The notes beneath the pieces are model-generated. The model searched no databases, was not told where the DNA came from, and saw only the letters and a list, made by a program, of their open reading frames with translations. Both the position numbers and the translations under genes were made by a program. Of a DNA stretch of 27,269 nucleotides, positions 13,333-20,337 are shown in pieces (positions within the stretch are counted from its first letter, which is position 1; every line of letters starts with the position of its first letter). Source of the stretch: DATGMP01 sp035293565 (GTDB lineage Bacteria; Pseudomonadota; Alphaproteobacteria; BOG-932; Roseiterribacteraceae); the NCBI GenBank assembly GCA_035293565.1, contig DATGMP010000122.1, positions 1 through 27,269 on the forward strand. The letters are read 5' to 3'.

Positions 13333-15032
13333 TCAATCGACGCCGGTTGATTCAAGGCTTGGCCGCCAGTCCGCTCATCGCAGCGGGCTGGCCTGGCCGC
13401 GGCGCCTCGGCGGCAGCAAGCGGACCAATCCTCAGCGGGACGGAGTTCGCGCTCGAAATCGGTACCGTGCCGGTCAACATCACCGGGCGATCGCGCCCGG
13501 CCGCGGGCATCAACGGTATGGCGCCCGGACCAATTTTGCGTTGGCGCGAGGGCGATACGGTGACGCTGTCGGTCACCAATCGGCTCTCGATGCCGACCTC
13601 GATCCATTGGCACGGCGCGCGCGTACCAACCGCGATGGATGGCGTCCCCGGTCTCAGCTTCGCCGGCATCCCGCCCGGCGAAACCTTCACCTACCGCTTT
13701 CCGGTCAAGCAAAGCGGCACCTATTGGTACCATAGCCATTCGGGATTTCAGGAGCAGACGGGGCTCTATGGCGCCATCGTCATCGAGCCCGAGACCGGCC
13801 ACGCCTACAAGTTCGATCGCGACTATGTGGTGATGCTGTCGGATTGGAGCGACGAAGATCCGGAGGCCATCGTCGACAATCTCAAATTTCAGGGCGACTA
13901 TTACAATTACGGGCGACGCACGCTCGGGACGTTCCTCAGCGACGTACGCAACAACGGGCTCGGCGCCACGATCTCCGATCGGCTCGATTGGGGCCGGATG
14001 CGCATGAGTCCGACCGATATTCTCGATGTCTCGGGCGCCACCTATACCTATGTCATCAACGGTCAGTCGCCGGAGGCGAACTGGACGGCGCTCTTCCGTC
14101 CCGGCGAGCGCGTCAGACTGCGATTCATCAATGCCTCGTCGATGAGCATCTTCGATGTCCGTATACCCGATCTGCCGATGACGGTCGTTCAGGCGGACGG
14201 CAACGATGTCGAGCCGGTGACGGTGGACCAGTTCCGCATCAGCGTCGCCGAGACCTACGACGTGATCGTCGAACCCGAAGCCGATCGCGCCTTCACGATC
14301 TTCGCCGAGGCCGAGGATCGCAGCGGCTATGCGCGCGGCACGTTGGCGCCGCGCGCGGGCATCGCGGCGCCGATCCCGCCGATGGATCCTAGGCCGATGC
14401 GGACGATGGCCGACATGGGCATGAGCGGCATGGAGAACGGCGGCATGTCCGGCATGAAGATGAACCGTGGATCGACGCCCGGAATGCCGATGGACATGCC
14501 GGGCATGAAAATGGATATGGGCGACACAGGTGCCCCGAGGCCCGGCGTCGCCGTGGACAATGTCGCGATGATGCCGAAAGAGCGATTGAGCGAAGGCGGC
14601 GAAGACATTCCGGCCGGACGCCGCGTGCTGAGCTATGCCGACCTTCGCGCGACAAGGCCCGGTCTCGATCCACGCCCTCCGTCGCGCGAGATCACGCTGC
14701 ATCTCACCGGGAACATGGAGCGCTTCATCTGGGGATTCGACGGCAAGAAGTTCTCGGAAGCCGAGCCGATCCATCTCGAGCGCGACGAGCGCGTGCGTTT
14801 CGTACTCATCAATGACACGATGATGGAGCACCCGATCCATCTGCATGGGCTATGGAGCGAACTCGACAACGGCAATGGCGATTTCCGTCCCTATAAGCAC
14901 ACGCTCAATGTCAAGCCTGGCGAGAAGCTGAGTTTCCTCGTCACCGCGGACACGCCCGGCCGCTGGGCCTTCCATTGCCATCTGCTCTATCACATGGAAC
15001 TCGGCATGTTCCGCGAGGTGCGTGTCGCATGA
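13329..15032 (+). CDS. copA: CopA-type multicopper oxidase (copper resistance)
   Basis: A 567-residue periplasmic multicopper oxidase. A twin-arginine signal (NRRRLIQGL at 3-11, then an Ala-rich stretch to about 31) directs folded export. Four copper motifs are complete: HWHG (94-97), HSHSG (135-139), HPIHLHG (501-507) and HCHLLYHMELGM (549-560), where Cys549 is the type 1 ligand. Residues 352-398 are a methionine-rich, His-poor loop (MGMSGM, MSGMKM, MPMDMPGMKMDM), typical of CopA/PcoA and likely to bind Cu(I). The enzyme oxidises Cu(I) to the less toxic Cu(II). It overlaps both neighbours by 4 bases (ATGA), showing translational coupling with the CusF-domain lipoprotein and CopB. No copRS regulator genes are in the window. 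Confidence 0.96.
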   Translation: MINRRRLIQGLAASPLIAAGWPGRGASAAASGPILSGTEFALEIGTVPVNITGRSRPAAGINGMAPGPILRWREGDTVTLSVTNRLSMPTSIHWHGARVPTAMDGVPGLSFAGIPPGETFTYRFPVKQSGTYWYHSHSGFQEQTGLYGAIVIEPETGHAYKFDRDYVVMLSDWSDEDPEAIVDNLKFQGDYYNYGRRTLGTFLSDVRNNGLGATISDRLDWGRMRMSPTDILDVSGATYTYVINGQSPEANWTALFRPGERVRLRFINASSMSIFDVRIPDLPMTVVQADGNDVEPVTVDQFRISVAETYDVIVEPEADRAFTIFAEAEDRSGYARGTLAPRAGIAAPIPPMDPRPMRTMADMGMSGMENGGMSGMKMNRGSTPGMPMDMPGMKMDMGDTGAPRPGVAVDNVAMMPKERLSEGGEDIPAGRRVLSYADLRATRPGLDPRPPSREITLHLTGNMERFIWGFDGKKFSEAEPIHLERDERVRFVLINDTMMEHPIHLHGLWSELDNGNGDFRPYKHTLNVKPGEKLSFLVTADTPGRWAFHCHLLYHMELGMFREVRVA

Positions 15033-15748
15033 GACCCTTTCCGCTCGCATGCCTGATCGTCTTCGCGCCGACCGACGCCGCTCAAGCGCAGATGTCGATG
15101 CCGCCGATGGAGGAGAACCGGATCTTCATTCATGGCGTGCTCGAGCAATTCGAGGGGCGTGTGGACGGCCGCGCCGGCGCGTTCCGATGGGACGGACAGG
15201 CTTGGATCGGAGGCGATTACGACAAGCTCCGGATCAAGAGCGAAGGCATCGTCGAAAGCGACGGCAGAGTCGGCGACGGCGACCACGAGATTCTCTACGA
15301 CCGCGCGATCTCGACTTATTTCGATCTCGAGGCAGGTCTGCGCAGCGACATCGATTCCCGACCGACGCGGAACTGGGCGGCGTTCGGGGTGGAAGGGTTG
15401 GCGCCGTTGTTTTTCGATGTCGCGGCGACGGCCTATGTCAGCGGACAAGGCCATTTCGCGGCCAGACTGCAGGCATCCTACGATCTTCTGATCACGCAAC
15501 GCCTCATCCTGCAGCCGGAAGCGGAGCTCAATCTCTACAGCAAATCGGACCCGGCCAGGCGGATCGGCGCCGGTTTTTCCGACATCGATACGGGCCTGCG
15601 CCTGCGCTATGAGATCACGCGCAAATTCGCGCCCTATGTCGGGCTGGCCTATCAGGGGACGTTCGGAGAGACCTCCAATTTCGCGCAGCACGCCGGCGAA
15701 AGCACCGGCGCGATTCGCTTCGTCTTCGGCATTCGAAGCTGGTTCTAG
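15029..15748 (+). CDS. copB: CopB-family outer-membrane copper resistance protein
   Basis: ATG 15029 overlaps the copA stop (ATGA) and gives 239 residues; the longer open frame is inside copA. A short signal peptide (to about AQA at 20) leads to a beta-barrel-like protein. Typical CopB segments are FEGRVDGRAGAFRWDGQAWIGGDYDKLRIKSEG split across 41-72, D-x-EILYDRAISTYFDLEAG, TRNWAAFGVEGLAP, and the C-terminal SDIDTGLRLRYEITRKFAPYVGL. Classic CopB (about 330 residues) has a Met/His-rich N-terminal arm; here only MSMPPM remains, so metal binding by that arm is reduced. It probably handles copper at the outer membrane. Confidence 0.93.
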   Translation: MRPFPLACLIVFAPTDAAQAQMSMPPMEENRIFIHGVLEQFEGRVDGRAGAFRWDGQAWIGGDYDKLRIKSEGIVESDGRVGDGDHEILYDRAISTYFDLEAGLRSDIDSRPTRNWAAFGVEGLAPLFFDVAATAYVSGQGHFAARLQASYDLLITQRLILQPEAELNLYSKSDPARRIGAGFSDIDTGLRLRYEITRKFAPYVGLAYQGTFGETSNFAQHAGESTGAIRFVFGIRSWF

Positions 15749-15824
15749 GCGAACTCGTGATGGCCAACATTCAATCGGGCGGGCATCATCGCCACGCAGG
15801 GGGCGAGCCCCAACAATAGCGGGC

Positions 15825-17039
15825 TCACAAGACCGGCCACACCCAGAAGGCGACGCCGGTCAGCGCGATCAGCGCGCCGCTCAGAACCTCGCCATAGCGC
15901 TCGAACGCCCCGAACCGCACACGCTGCAAGCCGGCGGTGGAATAGACGCACAGCAGCACATAGGTCGCGATCGTGCTGATCGCGAAGACCATCGACATGA
16001 TCACGATGAGGCCGATGCCGTATTTGCCGGCGGCAAAGAAGGCGGGAATGCCTTCGACCATCGGAGATGATCCCAGCATCAACAGCAGAGCTGTGCGCGA
16101 CGACGTCTTGTGGCGATGCTCGTGAAGAGGTGGTTCCGCCGCCGTCATGGCGGTCACGGAATGCGCGGTCTCGGCGGTGTGGTCGTGCCAGTGCGCGTGC
16201 GGAGTCCCGCCGCCGTGGCGATGGACATGGAGGTGCCGCGTGAGCACGGCCACGTCGCCGCGCAGCGGCGCATAGAGCGGATCGTTCGCCGGCTCACCTT
16301 CATGGCCGTGCCCATCGCCATGCCAGTGATCATGGCCATGGTGATCTCCATGCTCATGCTCGGCGAATTGGGTCTCATAGCAATGCGCGTGGCCGCCATG
16401 CTCGACCGTGACCATGACGTCGAATCCGTGGGGCTCCGCAATCGCGTCGGTGGATTCCCAGAAGGTGCCGTGATTGGCGAACAGGAAGGTTTGCCGCGTT
16501 CCATCCGGACGTAGCGTCTCGGCTTTGACTGTGCTCGCGTGAGCGCCTGTCAGGCGAAAGCGCGGCGGCGCGCCGGTCTCATAGATCGACAGCAGCAATT
16601 CACCATGGCCGGTCGCGATGCGCTGCAGCGCGGGACCATGGATCCCGTCGCCCCCAAGATGGGAGAAATCATCGGAACGGCCGTGACTGCGCCCATGGCT
16701 GTGAGTATGTCCGCGCCCACCGCCCCGCAGGTCACGCAAGGCCGAGATCGCGATCCAGCCGCCGAACGCGACCAGCGCGATACTGGCAGCGGTGTCGACG
16801 ATGCGGCCGAACCGGGATGCGACCGCGACGCCGGCGAGCCAGACGACCAATGCGATCAGCAAGGTCGAAACCACGTGCCCGGCGCCCGCCCGCACCGAAG
16901 CGCTCGCGGTTTCGGCCTTCGACCAGCCGCGCTGCCGGGCGATCAGCGTAATCGGCACCCAATGGTCGGGGACGATCGTATGCAAGACGCCGACGGCGGC
17001 GACGGCGCCGATCAGCAGCAGCTCGGGCCCGAAATTCAT
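15825..17039 (-). CDS. NiCoT/NicO-type metal transporter with large His-rich insert
   Basis: A 404-residue membrane protein. The first segment carries H20-T-I-V-P-D25-H26, matching the HX4DH signature of nickel/cobalt transporters. Membrane segments lie near 5-30, 52-75, 82-102 and again 316-335, 340-366 and 382-402. Between them, residues 107-312 form one large hydrophilic region: a His-rich stretch (HTHSHGRSHG), a beta-like domain of about 80 residues (140-222), and two more His clusters (226-246 and 268-293). Export of Ni, Co or similar metal is most likely, by analogy with RcnA/NicO. Its ATG overlaps the regulator's stop (ATGA). The central domain is not one I recognise. Confidence 0.82.
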   Translation of the reverse strand: MNFGPELLLIGAVAAVGVLHTIVPDHWVPITLIARQRGWSKAETASASVRAGAGHVVSTLLIALVVWLAGVAVASRFGRIVDTAASIALVAFGGWIAISALRDLRGGGRGHTHSHGRSHGRSDDFSHLGGDGIHGPALQRIATGHGELLLSIYETGAPPRFRLTGAHASTVKAETLRPDGTRQTFLFANHGTFWESTDAIAEPHGFDVMVTVEHGGHAHCYETQFAEHEHGDHHGHDHWHGDGHGHEGEPANDPLYAPLRGDVAVLTRHLHVHRHGGGTPHAHWHDHTAETAHSVTAMTAAEPPLHEHRHKTSSRTALLLMLGSSPMVEGIPAFFAAGKYGIGLIVIMSMVFAISTIATYVLLCVYSTAGLQRVRFGAFERYGEVLSGALIALTGVAFWVWPVL

Positions 17040-17386
17040 GCCCCGTCTCCGTGATCGTGCCGATGATCGGGGTCGTTGTGGCTGTGCGGGTGCGCGTGGC
17101 GCGTGGCGTCCGCATGCACGTGCTCATGCTCGTGAAAAACGATCTCCAGCCGGCGGCCGAACGCGTCGGCGATGCGGCACAAAGTGGCGAGGCTCGGCAC
17201 ATGATCACCACGCTCCAGGCGCGAAATCATGGATTCGGTCATCGCCAGCCGCTTTGCGAGCTGCTTCTGGGTTTCACCGGTCCGCCGACGCAGCTCAAGC
17301 AGCTGCCCGGCGCACCGAGCGGCGATCGCCGTGCTGTCGTTGACAGTAACGGACCGGGCAACGGATTGGACGTGACCTGGTTTCAT
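17036..17386 (-). CDS. XRE-family regulator with histidine-rich metal-binding tail
   Basis: A 116-residue protein. Residues about 27-82 are a Cro/CI helix-turn-helix: LLELRRRTGETQKQLAKRL, MTESMISRLERGDHVPSLATL and CRIADAFGRRLEIVF. The last 33 residues contain 11 histidines (HEHEHVH, RHAHPHSH, HRHDHGDG), an arrangement suited to sensing Ni, Co, Zn or Cu. It is co-translated with the metal transporter (4-base overlap) and lies directly below a tandem palindromic operator. The simplest model is a metal-responsive autorepressor of the transporter. XRE regulators are not among the standard Ni/Co sensor families (RcnR, NikR, DmeR), so this design is unusual. The tail could also be only a metal buffer. 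Confidence 0.88.
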   Translation of the reverse strand: MKPGHVQSVARSVTVNDSTAIAARCAGQLLELRRRTGETQKQLAKRLAMTESMISRLERGDHVPSLATLCRIADAFGRRLEIVFHEHEHVHADATRHAHPHSHNDPDHRHDHGDGA

Positions 17387-17392
17387 GGATCG

Positions 17393-17438
17393 GACTTAGC
17401 AAAATTGCGAAGCAATGACTTAGCACGATTGCTAAGTC
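17393..17438. promoter_or_regulatory. Tandem operator of the XRE/metal-transporter operon
   Basis: Two sites with starts 24 bases apart. The upstream one (17417-17438) is a perfect inverted repeat GACTTAGCA-N4-TGCTAAGTC. The other (17393-17414) is GACTTAGCA-N4-TGCGAAGCA, with one perfect half and one degraded half. The nearer site ends 7 bases from the regulator's start codon, so binding would block transcription or ribosome access. Confidence 0.75.
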
Positions 17439-17490
17439 CGGTCCATAGCGATCGGGACCGTTTTAGGGGTCGGTCCTTGATGGCCGCCGG

Positions 17491-17889
17491 TTAGGAACGC
17501 CCTTGCGGGAAATGCTGAATATCCCCGGAGATCACGACCCAGTGATGCATGGATCGTTCCCAAACCGAACGGGCGGGCGCTGGAAAGGTGGGATCAGCGA
17601 TTGCCCCAACCGCCACGCCGATCATGGTTGGGTGCTTGCCTGACTTGGCATAGACCGTCGAGCCGCACGCGGGACAGAAGAAGGTCTCGAAAACCCCGCC
17701 GGAAGCGGCTGATCGCTCAAATCGCTTTGACGCGCCCGTCACGGCGAGGTCGTCGGCAGGATAGTAGGCGAGTACACCGAACGGCGACCCGGTTCGGCGC
17801 TGACAATCGATACAGTGGCAAGCCACGACGATTGGCGCTGATTGGGGTAGTTCGACCGAAAGCTGCCCGCACTGACATTCCGCTTTCAT
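17491..17889 (-). CDS. GFA-family (CENP-V/GFA domain) zinc protein
   Basis: A 132-residue protein with the glutathione-dependent formaldehyde-activating enzyme fold. CQCGQL near residues 5-10, CHCIDCQRRTGSPFG at 24-38 and FCPACGSTVY at 71-80 are the zinc-binding cysteine motifs, in the usual order. Proteins of this family bind zinc; the founding member was described as speeding the glutathione-formaldehyde reaction, but most homologues have no proven substrate. It stands alone, 118 bases from the amidohydrolase stop, on the same strand. No partner gene such as a glutathione-dependent formaldehyde dehydrogenase is present. Confidence 0.9.
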   Translation of the reverse strand: MKAECQCGQLSVELPQSAPIVVACHCIDCQRRTGSPFGVLAYYPADDLAVTGASKRFERSAASGGVFETFFCPACGSTVYAKSGKHPTMIGVAVGAIADPTFPAPARSVWERSMHHWVVISGDIQHFPQGRS

Positions 17890-18007
17890 TGATGCCTCGC
17901 CGGTTGAAGAACAGCAAAACCAACTGGGCCGCTTGAGGCGAGGCCACGGACAAGGAGTTCGAACGCCTCCCTCGCGGGTGCTCTAGGCGACATCGCCGCG
18001 GATCCGG

Positions 18008-19159
18008 TCAGGACAGCCCGTAGAAGCGCAGCGCGTTGTCGCTGACGATGGGGCGGCGCTCTTCGTCGCTGAGATCGCCGAACTGCTTGTGCATGACGGC
18101 GATCGAATCCGGCCAGGTGGTTTCCGAATGGGGATAGTCGGTCGACCACATGATGTTCCGGCCGCCAGGGAGACGCCGATTCTTGATCCCGACCGGATCG
18201 CGGATGAATGAGCCATACACGTTCCGGTCCATGTAGACGCTGGGCGTGTGCTTCAGATCGAGCTGGAGCCAATGCCGCTGGTTGGCATAGATGCTGTCCA
18301 TATATTCGGCCATCCAAGCCATCCAGCCCACGCCGCTTTCGATCGCGGCGAAGCGCAGCGCGGGGAAGCGGTCGAAGACGCCGCCGAAGATCATGATCGC
18401 GATCGGCTCCGCCATGCAGACTTTCGACATGACGAGATTGGGCAGGAAGCGAGTCATCTGCGGGCGGGCGACGCGCGCGCCTAGATGGATCGTGATCGCG
18501 ATGTCGTGATCGACGCAGGTCTTCCAGAAGCGGTCGAACTGCGGGTCGTCATATTGCAGCGGGCCGTCCGGATCGCCGGTCAGCGCCAGCACCTGCGCCG
18601 CGAAGCCGCCGCCGGCCGTCCCCTTTTTGGATTGGGGAAAGGCGGGAATGTTCACGGCCTTATGACCGAGCGCGGCCGCCTCCTTCAGCATGCCGATCGA
18701 CTGGTCGATATCCTGCATCGGCAGATAGGCGACGCCGATCAGGTGCTTGGGGTCGTGGCTGCAGAAATCGGCCAGCCAGCGATTGTAGGCGCCGAAGCTC
18801 GCCAGATAGAGGTCATTGTCGGCCGTCCCGAGCGGCCCGCCGCCGAACAAAGCGGCACGGCTGACGCCGTCGCTCGCCATGTCCGTCAGGCGCGCGGCCG
18901 GCTCCCAGCTTCCGCTCTGGATATCGGAGCGTCGCCCGACGGGACGGAAATTGCGGCCCTGCCCCACCACCGACGACATGATGTTGAGCGGCTTGCGCGA
19001 GCCCTCGAACACGACCCAGTCATGGGATTCGCCGGGCGCTCCCTCTTCGATCTTCGGGCCGCGATCGGCGAATGCCGCCGGCAGGTAATCGTCCCAAAAG
19101 GTCGGCGGCGGATTCACATGCGCGTCGGCATCGATCAGCTCGAGTGATTGACCAGTCAT
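18008..19159 (-). CDS. Amidohydrolase-2 (ACMSD-like) family metal hydrolase/decarboxylase
   Basis: A 383-residue TIM-barrel protein. LIDADAHVNPP at the N-terminus is the altered metal motif of this branch, in which Asp-x-His replaces the His-x-His of classic amidohydrolases. Further marks are the mid-barrel ITIHLGARV, AAIESGVGWMAWM, and the late WSTDYPHSETTWPDS carrying the active-site Asp. Related enzymes hydrolyse ring or ester bonds or decarboxylate aromatic acids; clusters of these with P450s, SDRs and LLM proteins are common in steroid- and terpenoid-degrading bacteria. The ribosome site GGGGGGAAACA before ATG 19159 is strong. It lies 82 bases downstream of the IclR gene in the same direction. 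Possible job: opening a lactone or acid made by the nearby Baeyer-Villiger enzyme (inference). Confidence 0.86.
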   Translation of the reverse strand: MTGQSLELIDADAHVNPPPTFWDDYLPAAFADRGPKIEEGAPGESHDWVVFEGSRKPLNIMSSVVGQGRNFRPVGRRSDIQSGSWEPAARLTDMASDGVSRAALFGGGPLGTADNDLYLASFGAYNRWLADFCSHDPKHLIGVAYLPMQDIDQSIGMLKEAAALGHKAVNIPAFPQSKKGTAGGGFAAQVLALTGDPDGPLQYDDPQFDRFWKTCVDHDIAITIHLGARVARPQMTRFLPNLVMSKVCMAEPIAIMIFGGVFDRFPALRFAAIESGVGWMAWMAEYMDSIYANQRHWLQLDLKHTPSVYMDRNVYGSFIRDPVGIKNRRLPGGRNIMWSTDYPHSETTWPDSIAVMHKQFGDLSDEERRPIVSDNALRFYGLS

Positions 19160-19241
19160 TGTTTCCCCCCTGCGAATTCGGCCGCCGCCGCGGCGATAAA
19201 GTTAGCGCAAATTGGCGCGCGGACATCAAGCTCCGGCGCTC

Positions 19242-20198
19242 TCATGCGCGCGCCTTCGATTTCCTGACGACCGGCGTCGCCACCTTCGGCTTCGCCGCAG
19301 TTTCGATCGCGCGCGGCGCCCGCCCGCCCGTCAGGTGCATCACCATCCCCGCGGCGTGCGCAAGACGCTCCGCGTAATGCTGCAGCTCGGAAGCGCTCAG
19401 CGCATCGCGAAAGCCCAACAGCGCCAGCGTATAGGACACGCGGCCATGGCCGTCGAAGATCGGCACCGACAGCATGCTGGCCGGATAGCGCGCGTCCGGC
19501 TCAAGCTCTCCCAGCAGATATTCGTCGCCAAGCTCGCCGATCAAGGCGGCGACGCGGTTCTGGAGATCGGCGGAATGGGGCATCGACGAAAGCCCGAGGA
19601 CCGTCTCGCCCAACCGCGTCTGAGCCGGATTGCGAAGGCTTACGAAGAAGCCGCGCTGGCGCACCAGCTCGAGCGATTCGAGGTATCGCGAACGCGCGAT
19701 TCGATCGAGCGGAACCGGCGACCGCGCCAGCCAGGCCTCGACCTCATTGGGGGGAGCCCAGGCGATGAAGGGCGTGCCGAGCGGCGGAACCAAGGGCATG
19801 CTCTGACCGACTCGCAAGCTGGCCGCAGGAGAGCTCGGCCGCCCCGACCGCGCCAATGCGAGCAGCCTGTCGCCGACCCGGCTCGTCAGCAGCGTCTCCA
19901 GATCGAGCTCTCTCGCCAGCTCGCGGGCCTGGTCGCGCCCTATGTCGACCGCGCGATGGCACTGAAGCGCGCCATCGCCGATCGCAATCAGCGCGACACC
20001 AAGACGATAGGTCCGGTGCTTGGGATGCCGCTCCAGGCAACCATCTCGAGTCAGCGCGGCCAACAAGGCATGGCAGGACGAGACGTTGAGCGCGAGATGC
20101 TCCGCCAGCTCGGAGAGCGAATAGGCCTCCAGCGGGTTCGCGGCCATGAAATTCAGAACGTCGACCGCGCGCGTTGCGGACAAAGCGGGTCGGGCCAA
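19242..20198 (-). CDS. IclR-family transcriptional regulator
   Basis: TTG 20198 is the chosen start: it has GAGGAG exactly 6 bases upstream and gives 318 residues. ATG 20246 would add 16 residues but has no ribosome site. The N-terminal winged helix reads ATRAVDVLNFMAANPLEAYS, then LSELAEHLALNVSSCHALLAAL and HRTYRLG. The C-terminal part is the IclR effector domain (VGDRLLALARSG, LGTPFIAW, VSLRNPAQTRLGE). A basic tail (PKVATPVVRKSKARA) follows. IclR proteins bind small organic acids or CoA esters. It is divergent from the Baeyer-Villiger gene, with inverted repeats between, so control of that gene and probably of the downstream amidohydrolase is likely. Confidence 0.9.
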   Translation of the reverse strand: MARPALSATRAVDVLNFMAANPLEAYSLSELAEHLALNVSSCHALLAALTRDGCLERHPKHRTYRLGVALIAIGDGALQCHRAVDIGRDQARELARELDLETLLTSRVGDRLLALARSGRPSSPAASLRVGQSMPLVPPLGTPFIAWAPPNEVEAWLARSPVPLDRIARSRYLESLELVRQRGFFVSLRNPAQTRLGETVLGLSSMPHSADLQNRVAALIGELGDEYLLGELEPDARYPASMLSVPIFDGHGRVSYTLALLGFRDALSASELQHYAERLAHAAGMVMHLTGGRAPRAIETAAKPKVATPVVRKSKARA

Positions 20199-20270
20199 GC
20201 GAAGCTCCTCACTATTGACAGCCTTGCTCCAATTACGACAAATCATATCACGATGTCAAAACAGATTTCA

Positions 20271-20295
20271 CTATTGCAAAAATAACTCGCAATAG
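20271..20295. promoter_or_regulatory. Candidate IclR operator
   Basis: Perfect inverted repeat CTATTGC-N11-GCAATAG in the divergent region, 42 bases before the monooxygenase start. A related single half-site, CACTATTG, occurs again at 20210-20217 near the regulator's ribosome site. Binding by the IclR protein is inferred. Confidence 0.55.
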
Positions 20296-20337
20296 CGCGA
20301 TCCAGGCTCCTCGAATGATTTGCCGCGACGGGGGAAA

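Noticed and set aside
13293..14846. Minus-strand open frame of 517 codons opposite copA
   Set aside because: Antisense shadow of the multicopper oxidase; rich in His, Arg and Asp with no recognisable domain, while the plus strand carries all four copper motifs.
15805..15826. Stem GAGCCC-N10-GGGCTC between copB and the convergent transporter gene
   Set aside because: Could be a bidirectional terminator, but the stem is only 6 bases, overlaps the transporter stop codon and is followed by no T run.
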